Source: Amblyomma americanum
Lineage: Eukaryota; Arthropoda; Arachnida; Ixodida; Ixodidae
Assembly: GCF_052857255.1 (NCBI RefSeq)
Contig: NC_135497.1
Span: forward strand, 116,032,294 to 116,096,293
Length of the DNA: 64,000 bases
Reading direction: 5' to 3'
Shown here: positions 1-11,302 of the stretch, one piece after another
Layout: every line of letters starts with the position of its first letter
Position numbering within the stretch: the first letter of the stretch is position 1
The notes under the pieces: generated by a model
The model's input: only the letters and a program-made list of their open reading frames with translations
The model's database searches: none
What the model was told of the DNA's origin: nothing
Position numbers and translations under genes: made by a program

Positions 1-857
1 TTCAACGAGGGAATTAAATGCTTGTGACAGTGATTGGAGGCAGCAATACACCTTGCTTGTTCTTCGGTTAAAGGCCACTTATTGTTTAAGATATGCAGTC
101 TAAAGAATTAATTTGGCATATATATATATGCTAGTAGCTTATGCACAGGCAGAGCAGTATGAAACATTAGTATGTAACAAAGTGTTTCTTGTATGTGTGT
201 GTTGAAAGCGTGGCGGGCAAGTCAGTATTGGAGCACAATTGTTTACTTTTGTTTTTTGTGCTTTATGATGGAGTGCTCACGTGGGTGGCCTGAAGTTTGC
301 TTTAATGCTTAAAAGGCTGGCCACCAATATTTTATCTTTAGAGATTTCCTGCATGGGCTCTTATTCTATTTGATATGGCGGTATGTAAATACTGTAAACA
401 ACTTGAAGGACAGTCTACAGATTTTCTCTAAGGTAGCAATAGTGAGAGGGCAGAACTCGAGGTTTTGACTGGAATTTATATTTTAAATTGGCAAAGAATG
501 TTTGGCCAAAGCAGGCGGTGGCACCTTGATGTGTTAAAACATCGCAGCTCTGAAAGTAATTTGGCTACATCACCTGGAGTACTAACTACACTTGATGAGT
601 AGGATTGAGTGCAATACGTAATGTTACTTTTGTTATTTTTGCTGGAAGAAACTTCAGACTCCACAATTATTTCTTTTGCACAGTTTCTTGCCGGTTTTAA
701 ACATGCTTTCTCACCATCTTTTCTAACGTTTTCATAAAGGCAGACTGCCACTATGCTGCTTTGTGGCATCACGGTGGCCGTGTACATACTGATGGAAGGG
801 GGCCTTGAGAGCGGTTTATATTTCCAGGTGTGTTTTGTATGTGCCAGGATTCAATCG
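1..857. other. Intronic or upstream DNA of par-6, no gene seen
   Basis: AT-rich sequence with a short TA run near 118-130. I see no open frame with protein-like composition and no repeat family I can name. Since the first visible par-6 exon begins in phase 0 in the middle of the PB1 domain, this stretch is probably the intron upstream of it. Confidence 0.5.
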
Positions 858-1136
858 GCTGTCACTGTAATGGATTGAGCTCGATGTCAACGACCCTGGC
901 ATGCTCAAAGTCAGATGTGGTGGCTCAAGTCTTCAGAATGCTCCATGATTGCACTGCACTCTTGTTCAAAATTCCGGCTGTCATACTTGTGCTGGCGAAG
1001 CCTCTGTGAAAAATTCTTCATTTCACTTATACGGCTGGTAGAACAGTCAGCCCAGGGTATTTTGTAAATGGTGCCGGGTGCTTGTTCCTTCTGTGCATGG
1101 TCCTTTGGCCGAGGCATGAAGCGCCCGAGCGGGGAG
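858..1136 (-). mobile_element. Penelope-like element remnant, GIY-YIG endonuclease end
   Basis: Read on the minus strand, about 80 codons resemble the C-terminal GIY-YIG endonuclease of Penelope-like retroelements: a Tyr-Lys-Ile-Pro stretch, then the basic run RLRQHKYDSRNF and then EHSEDLSHHI. The similarity continues past a stop codon near 911 down to about 860, so the copy is broken. A second copy lies on the opposite strand immediately to the right (1157-1431), with the two 5' sides facing each other. No reverse transcriptase part is present. Family assignment rests on remembered motif order, not on a search. Confidence 0.65.
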
Positions 1137-1156
1137 TAGAGGTGTGTCACAAACTA

Positions 1157-1431
1157 TCGTCAGCCCTCGGGCACTTCATGCCTCAGTCGATGGACTGCGC
1201 ACCAAAGGAACGAGCACTCAGCATTATTTACAAAATATCCTGTGCTGACTGGTCTGCTAGCTACATAAGTAAAACGACAAATTTTCCACAAGGGCTTCGC
1301 CAGCACAAGAACGATGTCCGGAACTTTGAACGAGAACACTGTGCAATCGCAGAGCATTCTGAGGACTTGGACCATCGCATCAACTTCGAGCATGCCAGGG
1401 TTGTTAACACCAAGCCCAATTCATTCAAGTG
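1157..1431 (+). mobile_element. Penelope-like element remnant, GIY-YIG endonuclease end
   Basis: The plus-strand frame reads through about 90 codons with IIYKISC, YIS, GLRQHKNDVRNF and AEHSEDLDHRI in the order expected for the GIY-YIG endonuclease of Penelope-like elements, ending at a stop at 1429-1431. The catalytic-motif glycines are degraded (IIY for GIY, YIS for YIG), so it is unlikely to be active. It pairs with a minus-strand copy at 858-1136 to form an inverted duplication just upstream of a par-6 exon. Confidence 0.65.
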
Positions 1432-1529
1432 ACAGCACCTAATTAAATATCAGTAACATAGAATAAGTACATCTAATAACTATTTATGTGGCATCACTAA
1501 TCTTGTTTGTTTTTTTTCCTTTGGATCAG

Positions 1530-1755
1530 TTTGATGCAGAATTCCGACGATTCTCGCTGGACAAAGCAGAGCTGTCTCGATATGAGGAGTTCTGCCGCCT
1601 TATTGAGAAGTTCCACAACATTGGCGAGGTGCCGTTCAGCCTCTGCTACACGGACCCCATTCATGGTGACCTCCTGCCCATCAACAATGACGAGAACTTC
1701 GCCCGGGCTGTTCAGTCCGCAAGGCCGTTGCTGCGGTTACTCATCCAGCGAAAAG
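1530..1755 (+). CDS. par-6: par-6 exon: PB1 domain
   Basis: A pyrimidine-rich acceptor (ttttttttcctttggatcag) ends at 1529. The frame is open from phase 0 and covers almost the whole PB1 domain, ending LLIQRK plus one base. The donor at 1756 (GTGCTA) is weak but is the only GT that joins in phase to the next exon's acceptor. A tandem 80-bp duplication follows 15 bases downstream. Confidence 0.9.
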
Positions 1756-4700
1756 GTGCTACGAGCAGCTGTGCTACATTTACTGTCAAAACAGATAATT
1801 GGGTACACATCTGCACTATGGTGTTTGAACCAGTCAATAGGCTCGGCAGTGTGCTACATTTACTGTCAAAACAGATAATTGGGTACACATCTGCACTATG
1901 GTGTTTGAACCAGTCAATAGGCTCGGCAGTGTGCTTGAGTGGTTATAAAATCACATGTAGGTGCTTATATATACAGTAAACTCTCATTAACTTGAAGTCT
2001 TATAAACAGCAAAAAATACCAAGGTAAGCAAAGTTTTGACATATGCAAAGTAGTACCCGAATTCTCAGTGTACTGATCATGCATTGTAAAAATGTAAGCC
2101 ACCTATCTAGCCTTACTTCCCTATTCAAGCTTAGAGCTCTGCTATAAATCATAATGGAAAACCTAGTGTAAGGGCATGGCAGCACAAAAAACTACCGACA
2201 AAGAGAGCACAGTTGCGCTGATAATGCAATTAATGTCCATCTTCGCCTCAGCTAAGAGAACACCTCTACTTGTGGTAGAAGGGGTTGGAGCAGAGGCTGC
2301 TGCACCACATGCCCTCTCACTCTGTCTTCCGGGCATTGTTGCCCTGGGAAACAGACCCTTTCCTCTCCCCAAGTTTCGAAGCCAGCTGTAGATGCAGCAT
2401 GTCAGCTTCGGTTGTTGGCACTGGAGGTGTGCAAAGGTCAGAGTGGCACAAGGCTTCAGTGAGCGGCGCACATTGCAGCATGTCAGCATGGATTTGCTTG
2501 TTGGCTCGCGGCGCGACTTGGAGCCCTGCGAACTGCTATCTGATGGCATATTTTTTGTCGGTGTCTTCTCGTGTCATATGGCTTTTAGGTGCTATGACAG
2601 GGATAAAAGGATGAAACAATCTCCTGCAAATTTCAAGACTGCCACTTTTCTGAAAACTACAAGTGCTTTTACCTGTAGACCTCATTCATGGTGCCAGTGC
2701 TTCTGTTGCTATTGTGTACCTTGTATGACATGCCAAGGGAAGTTCCCACTCCACGTTTGAAATTATAATTGAAACTTGGTGCTTTAATATGTCAGGTGTA
2801 TTTTGTTATAGAACACATAGCAGTTAGGCACTCACTACATGATCCATCGCTTTGGAAAATGTCGTAGAAGGTATCCATTTGACAATACACTACTACTGTA
2901 AAATAGCTTTGAGGGAACTTTTTGTTTGCTGAAAGATATGTTTCCTAGAAAAAAATTACCAGAACTGACGAATGGACACAAGAATCACACATGTCAGCTT
3001 AGTTTATAGCTTGCTGCAAGTAGCAATTTAGGGTCGTGTAGCATTCATTCCACTGTCATGTTGTTATCTTTAAACATGCATTTTCATTTCTGGCAGCATA
3101 TGATATCTACGAGGGGCATTGAAGGTGGAAATTTGTGGACATTGGTACTGACAGTAGTGTGAAACTGGATCTTTATACTTTGGTCAGCTGTGCAGTCGTT
3201 GGAGCTAAAATCGAGTGTTTTTGTGATTGGTCGCACCTATAATATAATGCATTTTTTGTGTGCAGGGGATAGTCGTGAAGAGCTGAATGGCTTTGGAGCC
3301 CCTGGAGCTAGCCGCAAGAAGCGGTTTCTGGGCCAGTACCTTTTGCCAGTGGGAGTGCGAACAGCTCGGCCTGCCCTGTCCATTTCGTTGCCTGAAGATT
3401 TCCGCCAGGTGTCATCTATTATCGATGTAGATGTGGTGCCTGACACCTGTCGTCGAGTGCGCCTTGTAAAGCATGGTTCAGACAAGCCTTTGGGGTTCTA
3501 CATTAGAGATGGCACCAGTGTGCGCGTCACACCACATGGCCTGGATCGTCTGCCAGGCATCTTCATTTCACGCTTGGTACCTGGAGGTCTTGCTGAAGGC
3601 ACAGGTCTCCTGGCTGTCAATGATGAAGTTTTGGAAGTGAATGGCATTGAAGTTAGTGGCAAGACACTAGACCAGGTAGGTCCTTTTTTTTAATGGCACA
3701 TTGTGCAGTTTGCTATAATGCATACATGAAAAAAATGAAGTTGAACAAGAGTGAAATCAGGTTTCTGGTATTTGTCTGTGTGCAATAACGCTGTGGTTGA
3801 AATCTGGAAATGAGTCAAGTGCCATACAAGTGGTCAGGATCGCAAGGTGGCCTAGTCACTTCGAAGTTCAGAAGTGAGTGCAAAATATATTGTATGCAGA
3901 CCAAATGATATGTGTTGTTCAGTTCTGCTTTCTCTGTGTTCTGTTGCATTGTTTCTCGTGCTTAAAATGAGCCAAGAGTTAGTACAGTAAGCATTTGGTG
4001 GTTCTTGTACACCTGCACTGGCCCCCAGGAATGCCTGCTCAGGTCTGAAATGAGCTGCATCATATGGCATAAACTGCAGCTCCTTTACAATTAGCTCAAA
4101 GTACAGTCTAATGCAATTTGAAGGTGATCATTTCAGGCTGAACCTAGTCGGATTAAACTCCTCTAACATGGTTTATTTTTACAAGAAAGCTGCAGTGAAT
4201 CTCAGCTTAGCTAGCCGAAGAATTCCTTTATCCTGTCCCGTCATGTTTGTTGCAGACTAAGTGACTTTCACACCAGGAAAAAGTTCTTAATCTGTTTCAG
4301 CTGGAATGAACGTGATAACCTTCAAATCGCGTTACTGTACATTGTGCAGCTATGTACTGGACATAACATTGTATTGGGCTTTGCACCTAAGAAAACTACA
4401 GCCATATCATTTACTTGGCATCATTTTTGTGTGAGCTGTGTACAGTCGAGCCCACTTATAACAAACCTGATGGTTGTATGGATTGTGTTAAATTCCCATG
4501 TTAGAGTCGAAAATACAAGGATGAAGATGGCGTTTAATTTTTTAAAATTTCGTTATGCACATCTGCTGCCGATGAGTTGCTTTAGGGGTGCATTTAATTG
4601 CAATTGAAGCTTTCTTGATAACTAGGGGTAGGTCAGCCTCTTCACCTCTGGCCCTTGACAAAGTTACCATATATACTCATTGCAGCCCTTACACCGGTCC

Positions 4701-7700
4701 GGCATATTTTTTTTGTAAATTTTTCCGACACTACAGCGGAGCCCTGGTTATGTGTCCCTTTTTTATGTCGCAATATGCATTTTTATGATGAAGTAATGCA
4801 ATCCCAGCAAGTCCTTCAGACACACAATGCATTGAAAGTATGGATGATAGGAAGCACACCTGAGTACCTGCACGAATTAACCACTAAAGTGAGTAAGTGA
4901 AGGTATGTTTAAAACAGGTTGCTAGATCAATTTACTGGCAAACGTCATGTGATTCTAATTTAAGATCAAGGTCCCGAAGGTCTGGTGCTTGACTGTCAGC
5001 AATGGTGTTCAGAGCGGCGCTCCACGCGTGCGACCCACGGCAGTCAGTGTGAGGTGGCATTCTCCTGGCCTGCTTTTTCGCGTGCTTCTCTGTCAAAGGC
5101 CTTGCGGAAATCAATTATACATACATTTTAATGTGAGATTATTGCTTAACAGTAAACTGCTAACAAGGTTAGACCTTTTACAGTAAACTGTGAATATATT
5201 CAAAGCACTTTCGCTGCAGCTTTGATACGAAGCACATTAGGCCTAGTGACACTGGGTGAACGGTGCGTTACTGCAGTGCATGTTGCCAGAGCCCAGTGGG
5301 TGCCACGTCACCACAAGAAAACGCGCCTCTAGCATGGGTACTCCCCATTCTAGTTTTTTTCGCAACATAAGGTTTTGTCCTTTCTGGTGCATATGCCGAG
5401 CGCATAAGGCAAGTTAAGGGGAACGCGGGTCTTTGGGACCAAAAAATCGCGAAAAAATGACTTTTCAATTTTGTAATAGTTGGATATGTCTCATCATTTT
5501 CCATCTTATTTTCAAGTTTCGTGGCTGAATACCGCGGAGTTTACGAGAAATCACTCAAAGTTGCAATTTTGACAAGAGAGCTCGCGAAAATCGGTTAGAA
5601 AATGCTCGTTTTGCGTCGCGTGTCGTGTCAAAAGTAGCTGGCGCAGCTAGGCGACTTTGGTCTCGTTTGAAAGAGTGACGCTTCAGCTTTCTTTTCCACC
5701 AGTACGAAAGGTCTACTGCGATTGGTAGCCGAATAAAAGACAGAAAACAAAATATAAAATGCGGCAATGCTATTGGCTGTTGGACGTCACGTGGCAAAAT
5801 TCAAGCGCCTCATTGGCCGGCGCCATTTTGAATGGCGCCCTGCGATGCCATTTTGAAAAAAACCACCGTGGCGCAGAACCATATCGGAAGTTCGCAGCGT
5901 GCATAAGTTTGGGAAAAAACAAAGAAGGTTGCAGAAAGCAAGCGGAAGACACAGGTTCGTCGGCAGTTATGTCAGCTAGTAGCAGCGGCCTGCCTGAGCG
6001 TGTATCGGTGGATGACGCGACCTTGGCAGCCGTTCCGGCGTTTGCTCCGAGCGCGGTGCCCATCGCGGCTGCAGGGGATGACGGAGAGCCGGAGGATGGT
6101 TTTACTTCACAATCAGTGATCGGAAGAGGAAACAACGAGGCACAGGAGTGCAATTCGGCTGTCGTGATAAGCGCTTCTTTACTAGCTTCAGCGTCCGCCT
6201 TCGACGTGGAGCAACTCGCAAGCTAGCGCGAGATTGGCAGCAGGTCAAAGTAGACACATTTCTACCCAGCGCTGATCACGAGGAACTGCGAAGCATGCCG
6301 ATGATAAAATCGCCAGTTTGGCAGCAATTTCTGCAACCTAGCGCAAGATGTGGACGCTAGCGAACGAGCATGTAGACGCCAACCCGCCATTGCCTGCGGA
6401 GCTACCGACGTGCTCGTAGATTTGGTGGCGATCATCAGACTGTTTCACAATACAGTGTGCACCCTCAACCTCATTTCTGTAGCTTGCTAAGTGGCGGCAA
6501 CGGCAAAAATGTGACTCAGACTATTCACTAGGGGCCTTCTAAGCTGTTTCGGAAAATGAAGCACTGTAATGTGCTTACACAGCTTCAAAATGTTTCATTT
6601 CGTTTTTTTATGATTTTCGCAGTTTCATTTTCTGCACCACCCTACACACTGCTGACAAGCTTTTCCCGGCTTTGGTTCGCACGATTTTCACCATTCTTGC
6701 TTTATTTGAAAGCTGAATGATTGGAGCTTGCAATAAGACCAATAACAGCACTCTGAATAAAATATGAAAATATTAAACAGCATAAAGAAAAATCACCTTT
6801 TTCCTGGCCATTTTTATGTGAACTTCAAAGCATTGTAACTTTGGTTGCAGAAGGGCTAGAACAATCAAAATACCCTTATTGCAAGCCTTAATAATAGTAG
6901 AATCCACTGTGATACAATTTATTTGAATCTGAGTAGCCAATTTTTTCAAAAAGTTGTCAGAATAATTTTGCCGAAATTCTTGAATTAATAAGAAACAACA
7001 TAATATACTCAAAAATGGACACCATATTTGAAATCAGCACGCTAAGATATATAATATCTGAAGTTTTCATTTTGCTGGGTCCAATATTAAAAATTTTTTC
7101 TCTAAGACCCTCTTCCCCCCTTAAAAGCAATGAGGTGCCGCATGTTCATGGTTCCAGGCGGATTATGGCGCACGGGACAATGCGTGCATGGTCGTCTGCC
7201 CAGAGTAACCTACTGCATGGGCAAAGTTATGCACTCATGAAGCAATTCTTTTGGCTGACCTGTTTCCTTTCCCCAAATTACCGGCTACTAAGTTGGGTGT
7301 GCGGCCCTAACACGAGTACATACGGTATACCCTTGTCACACGGGCAATCTTATTGCCCCCGATCAGTCATCGACTCACTGGCCATTGAAGTTGTCTGTGG
7401 TCATCCAGGTGGCGCTAGGTGTAGCAACATTAAGTGAAAGCATGAAGTGAAGTAGTAATAAAACAAGGCAAATATTCAGGTTTTTTTTTTTTAATTGAAA
7501 GTTTGTTCACAAAAACCTGTTCAAATACTTCATAGTTCACCACAACCCCAAGACAGCGATGGCAGGCGAACAATGGGCACAATGTGCACTCCATTTCATA
7601 AGCGTCCACTTTTTGCCTGCGAGGCTGCCACAGATCAGTGACCTTGTTAGTCGCATTCATAGCTACTGTCGTTGCGGCACATCTTGGTTTCTGTTGTCGC

Positions 7701-9563
7701 AAAGCACGTTGAGTTAACGAAAATGGGCAAAACAAAACGAAGCAGTACTTTGCACAAAAACTTTATCGGTTTGTTTACATCTGACCACTGGACAATTATC
7801 AGAGCTGTCATTTTTACTAACAAATAAAAATTAATTTATTAACTTGTTAATGTAGTTTTAAATTTTGTAATGAAATCAAAATTTTTTCATTAGTTGTGTG
7901 GACTTTCTGTATTGATTACTGTATTTACTCTTTTAATTTGTGCACTTTTTTCTTTAAATTTAGACTCCAAAAGATGGCTGCACAAATTAAGGAGCAATTT
8001 TGCAAACACATCCTAAAAATCTTTACGGCCGAAATACACAATGTATATCGTGTGTTGCCGCCTGTGCATCGACCCCCAACGCTTACCCCTCACTGGCCAA
8101 AAAAAAGTTGATTCTTAATATAGGACAGACACCCCGCCTCTTGTTATGTAGTTCCCTGTGGGATGGCCTGACGTCACGTGCGCAGCTTAAAAAGCAATTT
8201 AAACACAACGTAAAAATTTCAGAGCCAGCAATCGGAGGCAAATGGAGATAACAGGCGATAAACCGGTGATAAACCAGCACCCTCACATGCGACCCGGCTG
8301 ACTAGTGACAGACCCAGCAAATGGTTTTGTAGTTTCAGATGCCAGCGGTTACCGTAGTCGATCCCCATCGAGTTCAGTGCACTTTGAAAACCATCATGTG
8401 GCACTAGCCGATCCCCATTAAGTTTGGTGTCCATTGACTCAGTGAGCATTCAAACTATTAGTGTTGTGACACTGGTATAACAAGGATGCAGAGCCAAAGC
8501 TGGCGCAGTGCATATGCTTGCAGAATGTACAGTCTGCTTTCTGCGCGCTGTTTGCACGTGGAAGGAGTGCAGAAGGTGGAGAGCTAATAGGGTTGGTAGT
8601 GCACACCACATGACTTGTATTCAAGCTTGTCAAAGCACTGCCATTGATCAGAAGGGTGACAGGTTGGGTTAGTTTATGCGTATGTCATTCGTCCTCGTCT
8701 GTCTGTCTCTGCATCCATGTTGATTGAAGTGCTTCCAAAAATGACACTGCCATTGGTTGATCACTAACCATCTGCAGTAGTTTCGCTTTCAGTGCCCATC
8801 ACTCTTCTTCCACTTTGGTCACTTCGCCAAGCTGCCGAGCTGGTACATACACACATACAGATTGACCTTGCAGCACATTGGCATGCTTGGCTGGTTGTTA
8901 ACTGCAGTTTCAATACCGTTTAATTTCTTACTTCTTTGTTCTTTTGGAAGGAGAGGAGTCATGGGAGCTGAGAGATGCTCATTGCCCTCTGCACCATCAA
9001 AAAGCATGCATTTTTTTACTGCAGGGGAAGGTTTATAGCTCCTCACTGTCACTGTTTTTGTTTTTATCTTTGCCTTAATATATATTGTGATGGTAACACC
9101 ACGCTCGTTCATTCAAGAAAGCCTTCATAATAACTGTGACTGTTATAAGTGGGTTCGACTATGTGCAACTGTGTGATTTCTTGTGTTGGGTCTTGTGTGC
9201 AAAATTGAGCTTGCTTTGATAAGATCTGCTGTAGTCTGGCCTTTGGAAGTCTGTGGGTAATTTGTGCCTGCCTGCATGAATTGGTGTGTTGGTTTGCAGG
9301 TAACTGACATGATGGTGGCCAATTCATCCAATCTGATCATCACTATCCGTCCAGCAAACCAGTGCAGTGTGGGCACACTGCCTCGAAGGGGCTCTTTTGG
9401 CCGCTCCTCACAGATGTCGCATGGCTCGCACAATTCCAACCCATCCGTGGTTTCGGATGATGACCGCTTGGATGAAGATGAAATCAGGGACCACACAGCT
9501 GGATTCGAAGGCCTTGACGAAACTCCGCCACGCAGCACCCATGACGGCGTAATCACTCTCTGA
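1530..9563 (+). CDS. par-6: PAR-6 cell-polarity scaffold (5' incomplete), three exons
   Basis: PAR-6 links aPKC, Cdc42 and PAR-3 in the apical polarity complex at the cell cortex. The visible exons are 1530-1755, 3266-3675 and 9300-9563. In order they encode: a PB1 domain that binds aPKC (starts [15 protein letters not shown], with the acidic loop around [16 protein letters not shown]); a semi-CRIB segment ([17 protein letters not shown]) that with the PDZ binds Cdc42-GTP; a PDZ domain with carboxylate loop PLGFYI and [19 protein letters not shown], completed in the last exon by [21 protein letters not shown]; and a low-complexity Ser/Asp/Glu-rich tail. Phases agree at both joins (phase 1, then phase 0). 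The exon with the start codon and first residues is not in the window. The tail is shorter than in vertebrate PAR6 and differs from it, as is usual for this family. Confidence 0.96.
1771..1935. repeat. Tandem duplication, 80-bp unit, two copies
   Basis: Bases 1771-1850 are repeated without visible change at 1851-1930, and the first five bases occur a third time at 1931-1935. The duplication lies just inside the intron after the PB1 exon of par-6. Near-identity of the copies points to a recent event or an assembly artefact. Confidence 0.93.
1936..3265. other. par-6 intron, no further gene seen
   Basis: Intronic sequence between the PB1 exon and the CRIB/PDZ exon. Open frames at about 2163-2760 have no recognisable domain and no good splice context. 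A short stretch at 1975-1997 resembles the terminus of a pogo/Tigger-type element, but no partner end was found. Confidence 0.5.
3266..3675 (+). CDS. par-6: par-6 exon: semi-CRIB and most of PDZ
   Basis: The acceptor ttttttgtgtgcag ends at 3265 and the donor GTAGGT starts at 3676. The exon begins with two bases that complete a glycine codon from the previous exon, and ends in phase 0 after GKTLDQ. It encodes the linker, the partial CRIB motif and the PDZ through its second helix. Confidence 0.95.
5414..7124. mobile_element. TTAA-flanked DNA transposon, non-autonomous
   Basis: A 1703-bp segment (5418-7120) lies between two TTAA tetranucleotides (5414-5417 and 7121-7124). Its ends are imperfect inverted repeats: the left begins GGGGAACGCGGGTCTTTGGG and the right, read inward, begins GGGGGGAAGAGGGTCTTAGA. 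TTAA target duplication is typical of piggyBac- and Kolobok-type elements. The interior has GC-rich open frames (for example 5970-6226, Ala/Ser/Glu-rich) but no transposase signature that I can identify, so it is probably non-autonomous or internally deleted. It sits in the large par-6 intron. Confidence 0.65.
7125..9141. other. par-6 intron, no gene seen
   Basis: AT-rich intronic DNA with poly-T and AT-rich stretches. None of the short frames resembles a known domain. Confidence 0.5.
9300..9563 (+). CDS. par-6: par-6 terminal exon: end of PDZ and C-terminal tail
   Basis: The acceptor ggtttgcag ends at 9299. The exon opens with [20 protein letters not shown], the last strand and helix of the PAR-6 PDZ, followed by a Ser-, Asp- and Arg-rich tail. 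It ends DGVITL and a TGA stop at 9561-9563. Confidence 0.95.
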   Translation, partial: VTDMMVANSSNLIITIRPANQCSVGTLPRRGSFGRSSQMSHGSHNSNPSVVSDDDRLDEDEIRDHTAGFEGLDETPPRSTHDGVITL

Positions 9564-10452
9564 CATGTGCCCAGGCACAGACCCACTCCCAGGGACTCTG
9601 TTTTCTTCTTCCCCCTCCTCCCCTCTCTCTATGTCCTTTTCAGCCACCAGGAGAGGGGGCTCTCTCTGGTGCTGCAGGCAGAGCCCCTTCCCCACATATT
9701 TCGGTTCGAGGGCATTGGCTGTCAGGCGAGTGTTGCTCATTTCAGCCAGCCCACAGGCAGGCTCGCTTGCCCAAGCCCGTCCAAGGAGCCTTGAGCAGCA
9801 CCAGGATTCCTGCAACAACCTCTGGAGGCAGCTGCAACAAGACAGCTGCAATTGAGGCTTTTTCTGTTTTAGGGAAAGACGCTATACAAATGCATACCAT
9901 ATATATTTTTATACATTAGACAGGCCCATAAAGGGACGTGTTGTGCATGTGTGACATTGCAGTATTTTTCCCTGCAGTGAGTATGAAGCCTTTTTTGTTT
10001 TGTTTTAAACAATGCTGACTGTTACTCATTTTCATATACGATTTTGTGCATAGGTTACACCATTTTGACAGCCTCTTGCTGCACTGACCTTTTTATGTGT
10101 TGTTATTGAAGTTGCCTCTTCAAGTTCCATAGGTGCGAGTGATGTGTGCATTCTTGTGTATTTTTTTTTAATTGATGAATCTTGCACGTTCTGTGCTTGC
10201 ACTGACACTTTTTAATTTTACCTTATTTTCAAGTGGACTCTAGATGCTTCCTTTGGCACGCTTTTTTCTCAGAGCTCAAGTGCCTTGTAAAGAAAACTGT
10301 GCATCCAGAATTCTTCCACAAACATTGACTCTGAAGGCAGGCCTTCATAAATGTGATTGCATGGTTTTTATGGCAAACTTTGCATTCCAGGACTTGCACC
10401 AAACATTCCTTTTTTAGTTAGTGACTGTAAAGTTGAATTGCAGGTAATAAAA
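9564..10452 (+). other. par-6: par-6 3' UTR
   Basis: Non-coding T-rich sequence follows the stop codon with no better open frame. It runs to a canonical AATAAA about 880 bases downstream, which I take as the end of the transcript. Confidence 0.65.
10446..10451 (+). terminator. Polyadenylation signal AATAAA for par-6
   Basis: AATAAA in the context gtaataaaac is the first canonical hexamer after the par-6 stop codon on the same strand. The cleavage site itself is not visible. Confidence 0.55.
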
Positions 10453-10573
10453 CTTTGCTACAAGAGATCCGGGTTAAGTTCTGGTGATTTGAGTAAATTC
10501 CTAGGTTAATTGCTGGCTACAGTTTGAGATACCATTTTAGCAAAGTGGAGTTTTGGTCCAGTTGGTGATTCAT

Positions 10574-10692
10574 GATTTACAGGTTGGCTTAGCGCGAGAC
10601 AAACTAGGACAAGAGAGGGACACAGAAGGAGCACTCGTCCTGTGTCCCTCTCTTGTCCTCGTTTTGTCTCGTGCTAAGCCAACCTGCAAATC
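10574..10692. repeat. Long-arm hairpin (foldback repeat)
   Basis: Arms 10574-10625 and 10641-10692 are reverse complements over about 52 bases with only a few mismatches, separated by a 15-base spacer. The arms carry GGACAAGAGAGGGACACA. No open frame. Similar architecture recurs at 13746, 14304 and 57818, so this is probably a MITE-like foldback element. Confidence 0.85.
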
Positions 10693-11068
10693 GAGATACC
10701 ATTTTCGTTGTGTGGTGTTGATGGTAAGCAACTTTAATTTTGCAGCTGGCCATTGCACTATCCGTGGTTCAGTTTGTATAGCTTGAAAGACTGCAATGGC
10801 TACTCATGTATTGGTAGTGATGCTGCAAGAACATTTCCACACACTGCACTTTTAAGGTAGCTGGCAGACACCACAGGGAAGATAGACAGCTAGTGGTGAG
10901 GGTATAGTGGTGCTTGACTATTGGTTGATCCATCGAATTTAGAGGTTCTCCAGGGCTGCTGTTCATAAAGCTTATTTGTACTGGGTGTAGTATTCAAAGG
11001 TCGTCCCAGGAAGACTTGGCTCAGAGTGTGTTTCAAAAGGAAATGATGCATGTAAATACATTCTGTAT

Positions 11069-11302
11069 GCGCCACCGCGGTGGCTTAGTGGTTGTGGTGC
11101 TCAGCTGCTAACCCTAGATACACAGGTTTTATCCCGGCCATGGCGGTGGCATTTTGGTGTAGGCGAAATGCAAGAGGTTCGCGTACTGTCCAATATCTGT
11201 GCACGTTAAAGAAACCCAGGTGCTTGAAATCTCTGGAGCCCTCCACTATAGCGTCCCTTTCAGAGTTGCTTTCGGACGTTAAACCCCCAGAAAACTGAAA
11301 TC
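11069..11302 (+). mobile_element. tRNA-derived SINE, tick (Ruka-like) type
   Basis: It starts GCCACCGCGGTGGCTTAGTG, an A-box-like tRNA head, followed about 40 bases later by a degraded B box (caggttttatcccggcc). The body then holds the phrases gtgcacgttaaagaa, ggagccctccacta and cggacgttaaaccccc, which I recognise from a very abundant SINE in hard ticks. The 3' end is near 11302. Confidence 0.8.

Larger units (their letters stand above)
4441..9161. mobile_element. Possible pogo/Tigger-like element, matching ends only
   Basis: At 4443-4462 the sequence reads CAGTCGAGCCCACTTATAAC after a TA. At 9142-9160, in inverted orientation, it reads the same with about two differences (TAGTCGAACCCACTTATAAC). 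Ends of this form belong to pogo/Tigger-type transposons as I know them. Removing the 1.7-kb TTAA element nested inside leaves about 3.0 kb, a plausible full length, but I could not find a recognisable transposase between the ends. The two ends may be unrelated solo copies. Confidence 0.35.

Noticed and set aside
1975..1997. Possible pogo-like terminus (cagtaaactctcattaactt)
   Set aside because: No matching inverted partner or duplicated TA pair was found nearby, so an element cannot be bounded.
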